Position numbers and translations under genes: made by a program. A model generated the notes under the pieces. That model was given only the letters and a program-made list of their open reading frames with translations. It was not told the origin of the DNA and did no database searches. A stretch of 64,000 nt of DNA from Phoebastria nigripes. Taxonomy: Eukaryota; Chordata; Aves; Procellariiformes; Diomedeidae. Numbering within the stretch: the stretch's first letter is position 1; each line of letters opens with the position of its first letter. This document shows, piece after piece, positions 52,543 to 62,582 of this stretch. The stretch is taken from the NCBI GenBank assembly GCA_035582835.1, contig JAYKAV010001000.1, positions 571,178-635,177 of the forward strand, given 5' to 3'.

Positions 52543-52713
52543 TCAGTGAGACCCTCTGTCGTTCGCTACATCTTGTAGCCGTCTTAACAGAGCAGTGTGA
52601 TTCTCCTGACAGATTCGCTTAGCTGGTGCTTCAGTACCATCTTCTAAGAGAATGCCTCTCTTCTTTGTTGGAGTTTCTCCAGTTCTGACCATGCTGTTAA
52701 TTTCCTTTAGCCT
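52543..52713 (-). CDS. RBL2: RBL2 last coding exon with stop
   Basis: 56 codons plus TGA (52543-52545) encode RLKEINSMVRTGETPTKKRG, then ILLEDGTEAPAKRICQENHT and the conserved end VANDRGSH. KKRG and AKRI form the bipartite-like nuclear signal region. Its acceptor at 52714-52715 is ...ctccag. Confidence 0.97.
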   Translation of the reverse strand, partial: RLKEINSMVRTGETPTKKRGILLEDGTEAPAKRICQENHTALLRRLQDVANDRGSH

Positions 52714-55700
52714 CTGGAGAGAGGAGGAGAAAAAAAAGTAGAATTATCTCTCATCGTTGTGACTACCAAAATATACAGTACTGGTCTTTCCATTACCGTG
52801 TGCTAGAGTCTTACTCAGACTCAAGCAAGCCTGTTGTTTCAACACATGTAGAGCCAAAAGGCCTTCCATCCATAGCTATGACTGTTACCTTACACCACAG
52901 ATGCAACAATTCCTATCTAGAATAAAGATGCTTCTCAGGGAAGATTTCTACTTCATTCTTGGTGACCAGAGATCAGAGGATTCAGCCTATTAGATATTCA
53001 CCTGGTAAGTCTTTTCATTCAAGAGCCATTTGGTTTTTTCCCTGACTAGGTCGATAAGAGCATGTGATTGTACTTAACGTTCTGCTCTTTGAACAGTCTC
53101 CATGCCGAGTAACCCATCTGTTACCTGAAAGCAAAGGGTACCCATTGCCACACCTCCCGAGTCTTTCGTGTGTACCAGTACAAAGAGTAACTTTTAAAAA
53201 AGTACACAAGTAGCTTGGACACCTAATTGCTTTACAACTCCTTAGATACCTGAACTGACAGTTGGAAGAGCGTTAGGTGAGAAAGTACGTGTTAAACAAT
53301 GTAAACAGAAAGGTGTGTTGCACAGTCTTCTCTAATTTCACTACCAAAAAGAAAACGTAGAATTAGGGATTTATAAAAGCAAACTAAAACCCTTTAGGTC
53401 TCACCTTAGATGGGCTGCTGCTGAAATAATAGAATATTTTCTCTCGAGGAGAGAGAGTAGACTCGTTTTTGTGTGGCGAGATGTACACTGGGTGATTCTG
53501 GGACAGCTGTATTCTGCGAGGGGAGCCGATCCTTACAAACGGGTAGGGCGAGAGCGGAGGAGAGTCGGTCTGCCCAAGAGAAAATGAAAATTACTCGATA
53601 GTTGGTATCTGATGTCAGGTGTTACTATAGTAAGGCTTTTGTAAGTTGGTCACCTTAAACACAGTTTAGTTTTTTCCACTAATGTCATACCATACTTAGA
53701 ACAGATGCAAGTTTCGTCATGTTATTACACCAGATCAGTTTTGTGGTGTGTTGTGTGGTTTGTTTTTTGTTGTGTGTTGTTTTTTTTTTTGTTTGTTTTT
53801 TTGTTTTGTGGTGGTGGGTTTTTTTTTGTTTTTTTTTGTTTTTTTTTAAATTGAAAGGTGGAACAGCAGACNNNNNNNNNNNNNNNNNNNNNNNNNNNNN
53901 NNNNNNNNNNNNNNNNNNNNNNNNNNNNNNNNNNNNNNNNNNNNNNNNNNNNNNNNNNNNNNNNNNNNNNNNNNNNNNNNNNNTTTTTTTTTTAATTTTC
54001 TAACCCTGTCTGAGGCTGGCGGATGATACTGCTCAGTGCTGTGTATTTCATACAGGAGGAAACGTCAAATAGGCACTGAAAGTGCTTAGTATTTCAGCAG
54101 CAGAGTATGTCCTCGAGGTGAAATTATTGTCATAAAAATATTGAATTTGCTTACAGTGAGGTTAGCTAAGAGTACTTTACTGCATGTACGGTAAAAAAAG
54201 ATCTATTTACTAATGAAAAGCACAGGATTTAACTTACTGCATTTGAAGTATACTTCAGGGCAAATTCTTTAATCTGCTCAATATAGATGTTGTTATAGAA
54301 TTGTATAAGGTCCCCTCGCTCTTCCTCCTCGGTGTCGCTGTTGGCACCTGTCAGTCGGGTTGGAGTAGGGGGAGCGCTGTTGGGATGTGGTACAGGCAGG
54401 GTGCTGCTGGATCGCATCACTGGGCTGGAGTCTCTGCTAGCTGTAAAGGTGAGAGCAGTCTCCTTTATTCAGCCTCAGCTGTGTAACGCACTTCAATCGC
54501 TTTAACCCCAGACATTCAGCTGCATACAAAAACTGCGTTCCAGATGTTTAAATTGCAGTATAGTGCCCATGAATCTGGTGTCAGTAGCAGCCGTGCTAAT
54601 TTTGTTCCCTTAGCACCTTTCCTTACAAAAAAGCAGTATGTTGTTAAAGACCAACAAACTGCTGAGTACGTGTACAGAAACACATTTGATTTCTAACTTC
54701 TTTCTGGATAAACTGCAAGTGGCCTTTCTGCATAAGTTGAGTTTCACCACAGCGTAAGCAGAGCTAAAACTCTGTTTTTCAGGCATCTGTGCTATACTTC
54801 TAACAGTAGCTCTTTCTTGTCGCCAGCTGGCAGAATTTCAAATAAGGAACGGCAGTGTTTTTCAGCTAGTAGTAGAAATATTTGGCTTGGTAATGCTTCC
54901 TGCTGGCTTAATGTGGGAAGTTGCAAAAATATATATAATTTCTCCCCGCCTCCCTGCCACCTCGCTGTGGCAGAAGACATTAATACCTACGTTAATACCG
55001 TCATCTATTAAATATCTTGAAAACTGGTGGTAGGAATATACAGCATCCCTTGGTCGCTTTCCTTTACAAAAGTTAATTCAAGGAAAACATGTCAGTTCAA
55101 ATATCAAGGCAAGAATCTCCAGAGATGTCAGATACGCTAAAATAGATGCTGTGGGTGGCTGGTTTCTTCCTATCTCTGAAGACAGCCAGCAACTGCTGCA
55201 GCTCCATGATTGTTATAAGTAAAAGAGTAACTGTGAACATGGGCTGGCACTGATTTCCTTTCATTCTACAAAGACATGTTCTTTGGCGTACAAACTGAAC
55301 TCAAAGAGTTCAGGCCAGCCATCGTGGTAAACTCTTAAGGTAAGCTCATGTGGCGATAGATCCAAAACTGTCCAAGTGGGTGTAATGTTAAGCTTGAGTT
55401 ATAGCAACTCTTAAATGTTATCAATATATTCTTAATTGTGTCCAAGTTTACCAAAGAAGGAACTGTTTGGGGTGGGGCGACACAAAATCCAACTCTTACT
55501 TTATGCGCATTGTTTTGGAAATGGAATAAAAACCAAACATCTGGAATCACTCACTTCTTTCTTTGTTTCTCTCTTTACTTCTGTCTGTAGGTGAGTTCTG
55601 CTGGCTACTGCTATCGCTGCTGCCAGAGCGTCGTCGTCGTCTCCTGCCTTTTATCAGGACGCTCCGATAGACCTGCAGGGAAAAAGAGGAGCAAAACAAC

Positions 55701-58134
55701 GGAAGGATGATTAGATGTGCAGTTACATAGGAAACAATAGTCTGCATGATATATCTGCTTTTCAGAAACTTCATTGTGGTATCAAATTGCTTCTTACAGG
55801 GGAAAATNCAGCCTCCTAAGAGGAGTATTCTCCAATAGGCACTGCCTCCTTAGGTTTTAAGATATTTTCTGTGTTAGGTATAGTTAAGCATAAAAAACTT
55901 TCAGTAGTGCAGGATTTTGGATGTGACTGCTGTCTTTTGAGGAGAATGGCTCACAGGCTGCATTCATTTAATACTAAATGTTACTTCAAGAAGCGATCCG
56001 TTCCTAAAATAGAACTGAGGCATTTAATAAACCAGATACCACATTGTTTAATACCAACTGTACTTACATGACTCTTGGCTTGTGGTTGTGTCCGATAGCA
56101 GCGCATAATGTTCTGAAATGATCTATCTTCCTTAGTAACCTAAGAGTAGACGAACAGAAAAGGTTAATAGGTTTTTCTGTGGGTTTTTTTGTTTGTTTGG
56201 GGGTGGTTGTGTGTGGTGTTTGGTTAGTTTTGGGGTTTTTTTGAGGAATCGCAATCTTTGGAATATTAAGTCTTAAAGAAGTTGTTTGTTCTTTATTCAC
56301 CTTACCTTAGCCATTACGTAGATGGCACACATCAGCAGCTGATCCAAATGTCTATCCATCATGATTTCAGGGCAGTGCACCAAGGAATACTCAAAACATG
56401 TCCAGATCTTTTTCCGCAGCTCATCAGATATATCAAGTTTGACACAGAGGTCACGCAGACGAACGCTAGCTAAATGATACACCTGTTGAAATAGAGACTG
56501 TGCTTAAGGCCATAGCAATACTGCTTTTCTTACCCAGCTGAAGGGTAGTTCAGACTTGCACGCCCTGTAGAACTTGTGCAAATGATAAGCCAAAAGAAGA
56601 ATAACTAGATTTAACTTTTTTGCTTACAAGACATAGGCATTCCCAGTACTGGTATTGATGCTAAGAAAACATATGAATTATCCGGAGCGCAGGAAAGGGC
56701 ACTGCATAGCCTGCAGAAACCACCGTACTGAATAAACCAGAATGTCTCAAAGGTGAATTTCTTTCTTTTAAAGAGCCTTAAAGAAAATGGACACCTGCTG
56801 GCCAAGTACATTATTACTTCACAACTCATGGTGGCTGTGGTGATAGTCTCCTCCTTTGCTAGTGAGAAGTTGTCTGCATAAGAAAACTACTCTTCAGGTA
56901 TGTCCATGAGTAGACAAAGGGTATAGATTAACTGTGAAATTGAATTTTCTCTCATTACTAATAATAATTACATATTTTAAAAATCACTGAAGGCTTACCA
57001 AAATACAAACTCAGCAAAGCACAAGTTAGACTGAAAACTACCTTTCTAAAGAAGAGTGAAAGCGAGCCCATCTTCCGAGGCCTGATGGACGTGGCAGTGG
57101 TAAATTGCTGGGTTTGTCTTTGCTCTCCAGGAGGGATCTGCTGAACAGTTAACTGGCCTGGTAACTGCAGTGTTGCCCCAGTCATCTGAGTGTTCAGGGT
57201 ACCAGCAAGAGTCTGGGCACTGAGGGGCTGAATGGGACCAGAGACAGCTTGAGGCTGGGTACCTACGTTTACTTGGACTGGGAAGAAAGTTATTCCTCCA
57301 TTTTCATTGGCAATACCTGTAATTTAAGAAAAAGAGTCTGAAGTAAGAGCAAGTGGTGGGTGGGTGTGTTTGTGGTTGTTTGTGTTTTTGTTGTTGGTTT
57401 TGTGTTTTTGTTNTTTTTTTTTTTTTTTTTTTTTTTAGGAATTCAGTAATTCTTTTATTGGTTGCTTATAACTATATATTTAGTATATATGAAATTGTTT
57501 TATCAAAATACTTTGGACTTTTCATCATATGGAGACAAGAAAATTATGAACTTGAACTAAGGTTTTAATACTAATGCAACTTTCATCCTGTGCTAGTTTA
57601 GGAAGGAAGGCATACTAAAATAACTGAGTTTTCTAAAATAGAGGTTGGCAATCAGAACATCTTCGTGCTGTACACGTTCTGTCTCTAAATTCTGCTCATC
57701 TATTCATACAATTCTTCCCAATTACAAATCCTTAAACATACTTTTTTCTCCACTGGCATACTGTTCCCCTCTTCCACCCTTACTGTATACTAATACCCTG
57801 ATGGGAACAAGCCTGAATAATTCTACAGTAGCTTTTCTCTCACCTTGCACNGGTATTGTAACAGTTTGCCCATTATTGGCTGTTACAGTGGCAGTTGCCA
57901 CTGTAACCAGTGTCTGGCCAGGCACTGGAGTTACTGACATTGCTTCGGGATTCATGTTCTGCACAGGCACCGTATTTACCACGGGCTGTTGGGAAACTCT
58001 TACTGGAGTTCCACTGTCAGAGGTATTATCGTTATCAACAAACAGTCTTCTCCTTGTAGGATTGGCTGTAGGAGAACTGTATCTGTCATACAGGGTGGTT
58101 GGAGAGGATGAAAGGCCTGTGGATTAAAAAAAAC

Positions 58135-58165
<31 letters not shown>

Positions 58166-61100
58166 TTAACTCTTGTTGTATAATCCCTTATTATACAAAT
58201 ACGTGACAGAAATCTAATGCAAACCAAAATATGTCATGCAAAGCTCTTCAGGAAACATTTTAAAAAATTCCTTACGTCTACATTTGTGGCTTACAGATCG
58301 CTTTTCAAGATGACTTAATCTCAAATAATGCTGTGTTTAATATTTCTCTAAGCTAATGTATTATGTTTTATTTTTCCAGAGAAAAAGTTTGAGGCTTCAC
58401 ATAACTAAATATACAGTGGAGCTTCTATTCTGATAAAACAATACAGCAAACTGTTCAAGTGCTACTGATTAGAACAGAAGTAGTTTTTGTGTATAAATGT
58501 TATTTAACATATACATTTGTATACATTCATATATGCTGTTCATATACATAACCTCCTGAAAACACCCTATCAAAACAGTAGTTTTTTCACACTGAAATAA
58601 TGAATGCATCAGTCTGAGACATCTGACTTAACTATGTGAGTTGCAATAGAAATACCATTTACAAATGTGTTTGCAATTAACTGTACATTGACATTAAAGC
58701 AGCTTTCTTGCTGTACAACACTTGGATTTAAAAATTAAAGCCATGCTCTAGAAGTGCAAGTATGTTATGCTTGAACAAGTCTCACCTTTTCCTAGTCCTC
58801 CAGTTTCAGTGCGAACCTCGTTTATTCGTCTTGGTGTCAACGGTGAACCTACAACGCTGTTCCCAGCAGATCTCTCAAAATACTGAGGTGGCATTACCTA
58901 AAATATTTATACTTTTATTAGAGTGTCTGTATCACGGATTGACTACATAACAAATTTTTAAAAGCTTCTGCACTACAAATTTTGAACAGCAAAATGATAT
59001 GGAAAAAAAATAAAAACAAGAACACTGAAAAACCTCCCCTAAGCCGAACTAAAACTCTGTAGTGATTGTACTACTCTAGAAGATACAGTACTGTAATTAT
59101 CTTTCTGTGACTACAATTAGAAGTCTGTACTTTCTACCACATTTCTTCTTGTCCAGTAATCTTTTCAAGTGTAAGTGACTGGTCCGAACCTTCCCTGCTT
59201 GTCCATTTTGTTCGTTGTTCTGCTATGTTATGCAAATGCTGGGTGAGAATCATCTCAGCTGCATGTCTCCATTTTGGATGACTCTATAGAGATGTCCGTG
59301 AACAGACCAGAGCACACTACGTTTACTATTTTCTCTGCACTGATTAGCTTGTAGGGTGAAGCTGAAATTTGGACATGTAAAGCCTCTCTCTCAGGGTATA
59401 ACGTCCGCTCTCTACCATCCTGTCTGATTAGGAAAACTATGTAAAACATATAAAGAAGTGCTCACCTCTTCACAGCTCGGAACTTTGTTTTCATTATCTC
59501 TGATTCTGTCCCACAATATGGATTCCTGTTTCCATGCCATACTTTCCAAGATCTGTTCTTCAATATGATTAAGGTGTTTTACTACTTCCCGACAAAGGCC
59601 ATCCTCTGCTCTAATGAAAACCTCAATTACCTGTAAGGTGGGTAATTATGATCAACATAATGTACTTGTTTTCATATATTTATTCTTACAGAAAGATCGA
59701 ATTCCTGATTTTCAAGGAAGGAGAGACTATTAGAAATATTAAGGCTGCATTACTATGACTCAATCATATGTTGTCTTGCAGTTTTATCAGAAGACAGTAT
59801 TTGTATCTTTCTAAACAAACAAACATGTCAAGCACTGTTGCAGAATAGCTGCAACAATAGCTCATGATAAAATGATAATCCGTTAGTTACTATAGAGATA
59901 TGTGGATACTGCTCCTGCGTTAAACTGCTAACAGTATTTTGATTTTTAAATGCCCAAGACACACCCCAGAATAACAGACACTTGGGTAATATTTTTTTCA
60001 GTACAAAAAGGGGCAAAGCTGAGAATGAAGGGTTAATGTGTAAGTTAAGTTAACATCTAGGCAAGAAGATTACTTAATTTAAGTCAATAGACTCATGACT
60101 TGATAAGCATTTCTAACTATCAAACACTTTACCTTATAAAAATGATAAACGGGAATGTCAAATATTTCAGTGATGAATGGGAAGTTTCCAGGTGGCTTAT
60201 ATGTAAAGGTAATTATCTCAAGGCAACATGCCAGCAGAGATCTGTGAAACACATCTTGCTCCAGTATTGCCTGCAAGAGTTGCAAATTTTAATACTTAAT
60301 TTACAGTGTAACTATAGAACAGTAAAATGCTTTCTATTCTGCCTCAACAGCAAGATGATCAAGCTTATAAAAAGAGAGCTTATTTTGGAGAACAGAATCC
60401 AAAATGAGCCATCTTTACTCATTAAAAATTTCATATACCTTTGTGTTTGCAAACACAAGTAATTTCTTGTACGCTTTTTCTTCCATTCAGGTGTACTTAC
60501 AGGCTACTTTGCAGAGATTTACCCTCATTTTAATTAGCTGTCTGTTCTGCTCTACAACTGTTTTCCTTTTTTGTAGATCCACCTTTAAAAATGAGGTACA
60601 ATTTGATTAGTTTTCCTTACAGATAAGTCAGTGTCTCCCAGTCTCCTCCTCTCTTGCTCAATGACTGACTCCAAGACCTTGTAGTATAGCACCTCAGCAC
60701 GACGGAAATGCTTACTAGCAACATCTGCAGGAATTTTAAATAGAAAGAATATTGTGAAATGCAAGAAAAGAATTATATTCTTTATCTTATCTTAAGCTAT
60801 AGAGATACAACAGTTTAGTAGCTTATGGGGATTTCTGTGCTGCTGTGGCTACCATACAGTTAATTTAAAGTTAACTTAGGAATCCCTGTCCTATGCTGCA
60901 CTGACTTGTGAACACAGAGCAGAATAGCTTATTACTGAACCCAGATTTTGATGGAAACACCATAATAAGAACAATCTTTAAATTGCTATAATATACATAT
61001 TTCAAGTTCAGAAAATACATTGTTTGAAAAGTATACCTATATGGATCCAACTTGCACTGTGTGCAACAGAAAACACTGAAGCAACTATGTTGACAAGAAC

Positions 61101-62582
61101 AAATACAAAGAAAGGCCCTACTGAGAAACAAGAAGGTCAAGAGCATCTTCCTGATTTTTAATCCATCTTCACGTGCTTCACAAATCTTGACAACTTTGCA
61201 AATAATACTTTGTGTTTATACAGGCAGGATTTTAATATCATCTGTACTAACCCATCCTTGTATCTAAGCCGAAATTGCTGTCGGACTGTAAAGACTACAG
61301 TTAGGCAGATTTTTCATTACTGTCACAGAAATCCATGCCATTGCTAGCCTTGTAATTGAGAGAAAAGCGGTACCCTTAAGAATGCTTTTTGTTTTATTTC
61401 TGAAGAACCAAACGTATCATCAAATTCCAGTGATTTAAGCTAAGGCTGATTATAAAATCGTATGCAGGGTTGAAATTTGCCATGCCTTAATACCAGGAAA
61501 AGACAAAAGTAATAAAAAGACTCTTGTGCTAAAGCATAACCTGTTAAGTAAAACTGTAGGTTACTTACAAGAGATAAATGTGTGTACAGGCATTTTAATT
61601 CTTATCTGTATAAGTAAAATGTTTCCCACCTTTGGAAAAATTACTGAATTCTCCTTCAGACTGCATGCTCTGGCAGTATACTTCATACATTTCTTTTACT
61701 CTGTTTGCAATAGATTGAGAAGGATCTCTGGAACATGCCCTGAAAATAAAAACTAAAGATTTTCAAAATACTATTCTTATGAAGACAAAAAAAAAAAAAC
61801 CCAACCAAAAAACAACAAACCTACAACTGTTTTTATCATATGATTAAAGTGTGAAACTGTAAATGTCTTGGATAGCAGGTCAAACACACCCATACGTGCC
61901 TAACTGTATATGTACTGCAAAATGTCCACAGCATATTATTATTGTATATATTGTAGTAAATATGCACATCTTTTCATGATCAGGGATAAACAGCATTTTC
62001 CACGTGATATAAAAATTGTTTTAAAAATATATTGTACCTGAGGCAACAGTTTATCTACATGGAGAATAAATTTTATTTTGAATCTCCTACAGTATGGAAT
62101 GATTTGCTAGGTAGTGAGATTTGCTAAGTAGGAAGAAGAAAAGTCTTGAAAATTTTGTATTAGCAGTTTGCTGTTAGAGAAGCTCAGAACTGTCGGGTTT
62201 AAAATGCTGTACGTTCTTATAGCCATCAGTCTCTTAAGGACAAAGGTGTCTAAATAAAGACGACAAAGTCTTTTAAATGTCTTTCTGGGTCCTATTTTAC
62301 TCCAGAACCTTTCAAGACTGACTCACATTTTAAATTACAAGTGTTTAGCATTAACATTTTTTATTAAAACTATTTAAACAATAGAATTATTTGGTTAGCT
62401 AAACATCAAACTTACCTGAGTATTTGCTCCAGATTTTCACTGGGGGCGTTTTTCAGTCCTGCCAGCATTGTATGAAGGCGGCTCAAACTGTATGTTGCTA
62501 TGGAAACAGGTGTCACATATGGGTTGCTCTCTTTAATATACTTGCGGCCAGTAAGTGGGGTTGTAATCCTAAGTGATTTGGA
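52543..62582 (-). CDS. RBL2: RBL2 (p130), retinoblastoma-like protein 2, C-terminal 749 residues in fourteen exons; 5' exons outside the window
   Basis: Fourteen minus-strand exons (62582 down to 52543) join with consistent phases into 749 codons plus stop. This corresponds to about residue 390 to the end of the 1139-residue human protein. In order: a linker with a CDK-type TP site (ITTPLTG, equivalent of human T401), pocket A, a spacer with several SP/TP sites and the cyclin-binding RRLF motif, pocket B (VYHLASVRLRDLCVKLDISD onward), and a basic C-terminal tail with the nuclear-localisation-like KKRG...AKRI, ending NDRGSH. From the family: hypophosphorylated p130 binds E2F4/5 and the MuvB core to form the DREAM complex, which represses cell-cycle genes in quiescent cells; CDK4/6 and CDK2 phosphorylation releases it. 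One N in exon 15 (57851) is a third codon position of proline and is harmless. The first eight exons by human numbering are missing because the window ends. Confidence 0.97.
53405..53569 (-). CDS. RBL2: RBL2 coding exon (exon 21 equivalent)
   Basis: This 165-base exon is 55 codons. It encodes TDSPPLSPYPFVRIGSPRRI, then QLSQNHPVYISPHKNESTLS and PREKIFYYFSSSPSK, with several SP sites. The intron upstream contains the 112-base assembly gap. Confidence 0.97.
53742..53849 (+). repeat. G/T-only tract, the longest in the window
   Basis: About 108 bases are almost purely G and T, with long T runs, ending TTTTTTTTTAAATTG. It abuts the assembly gap and lies in an RBL2 intron, where the transcript reads C/A. 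Confidence 0.85.
53872..53983. other. RBL2: Assembly gap (112 N) in an RBL2 intron
   Basis: The gap is bounded by T/G-rich sequence on the left and a T run on the right. It lies in the intron between the exons at 54238-54440 and 53405-53569, so it does not interrupt coding sequence. Confidence 0.99.
54238..54440 (-). CDS. RBL2: RBL2 coding exon (exon 20 equivalent), pocket B
   Basis: This 203-base exon encodes SRDSSPVMRSSSTLPVPHPN, then SAPPTPTRLTGANSDTEEEE and RGDLIQFYNNIYIEQIKEFA, ending SNA. It joins the SP/TP-rich insert of pocket B to its last helices. Confidence 0.97.
55555..55672 (-). CDS. RBL2: RBL2 coding exon (exon 19 equivalent), basic and Ser-rich loop of pocket B
   Basis: This 118-base exon encodes VYRSVLIKGRRRRRRSGSSD and then SSSQQNSPTDRSKERNKER. 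Six arginines in a row replace the mixed Lys/Arg run of human p130 (KGKRKRR). The loop that follows is longer and rich in RS/RE pairs. Confidence 0.95.
56068..56139 (-). CDS. RBL2: RBL2 coding exon (exon 18 equivalent), pocket B
   Basis: This 72-base exon is 24 codons. It encodes VTKEDRSFQNIMRCYRTQPQ and then AKSH. The acceptor is actcttag and the donor gtaagt. Both ends are phase 0. Confidence 0.97.
56306..56482 (-). CDS. RBL2: RBL2 coding exon (exon 17 equivalent), pocket B
   Basis: This 177-base exon is 59 codons. It encodes VYHLASVRLRDLCVKLDISD, then ELRKKIWTCFEYSLVHCPEI and MMDRHLDQLLMCAIYVMAK, the core cyclin-like fold of pocket B that forms the LxCxE-binding groove in this family. Confidence 0.98.
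57042..57316 (-). CDS. RBL2: RBL2 coding exon (exon 16 equivalent), spacer to pocket B
   Basis: This 275-base exon encodes IANENGGITFFPVQVNVGTQ, a Gln/Thr-rich linker, and SIRPRKMGSLSLFFRK at the start of pocket B. The acceptor is attacag and the donor gtagtt. Confidence 0.96.
57844..58116 (-). CDS. RBL2: RBL2 coding exon (exon 15 equivalent), spacer with cyclin-binding RRLF
   Basis: This 273-base exon encodes LSSSPTTLYDRYSSP, then TRRRLFVDNDN and a Thr/Val-rich stretch ending VQ. RRLF is the cyclin A/E docking motif of p107 and p130. The N at 57851 is silent (CCN, Pro). Confidence 0.95.
58135..58165. repeat. (CA)n(TA)n microsatellite in an RBL2 intron
   Basis: About ten CA units pass into about six TA units, 19 bases beyond an RBL2 exon boundary (58116). 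It is therefore very close to the 3' splice site of that exon on the minus strand. Confidence 0.9.
58786..58897 (-). CDS. RBL2: RBL2 coding exon (exon 14 equivalent), spacer
   Basis: This 112-base exon encodes VMPPQYFERSAGNSVVGSPL and then TPRRINEVRTETGGLGK. SPLTPRR matches known p130 CDK sites in the spacer between the two pocket halves. Confidence 0.96.
59466..59630 (-). CDS. RBL2: RBL2 coding exon (exon 13 equivalent), pocket A
   Basis: This 165-base exon is 55 codons. It encodes VIEVFIRAEDGLCREVVKHL and runs on to WDRIRDNENKVPSCEE, the end of pocket A. The acceptor is cttacag and the donor gtgagc. Confidence 0.97.
60133..60270 (-). CDS. RBL2: RBL2 coding exon (exon 12 equivalent), pocket A
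   Basis: This 138-base exon is exactly 46 codons. It encodes AILEQDVFHRSLLACCLEII and then TFTYKPPGNFPF...YHFYK. The acceptor is cttgcag and the donor gtaaag. Both ends are phase 0. Confidence 0.97.
60621..60724 (-). CDS. RBL2: RBL2 coding exon (exon 11 equivalent), pocket A
   Basis: This 104-base exon encodes VASKHFRRAEVLYYKVLESV and then IEQERRRLGDTDLS, highly conserved in pocket A. The acceptor is cctgcag and the donor gtaagg. Confidence 0.97.
61630..61739 (-). CDS. RBL2: RBL2 coding exon (exon 10 equivalent), pocket A
   Basis: This 110-base exon encodes ACSRDPSQSIANRVKEMYEV and then YCQSMQSEGEFSNFSK. The acceptor is ttttcag and the donor gtggga. It ends one base into an Asp codon. Confidence 0.95.
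62416..62582 (-). CDS. RBL2: RBL2 coding exon (human exon 9 equivalent)
   Basis: This 167-base exon encodes SKSLRITTPLTGRKYIKESN and runs on to NAPSENLEQIL, the CDK site and the start of pocket A. The acceptor is tgtttag and the donor gtaagt. The last Arg codon (AG|G) is split. Confidence 0.96.

Noticed and set aside
53719..54003. Open frame through the N gap
   Set aside because: It is an artefact of unknown bases and T/G-rich sequence.
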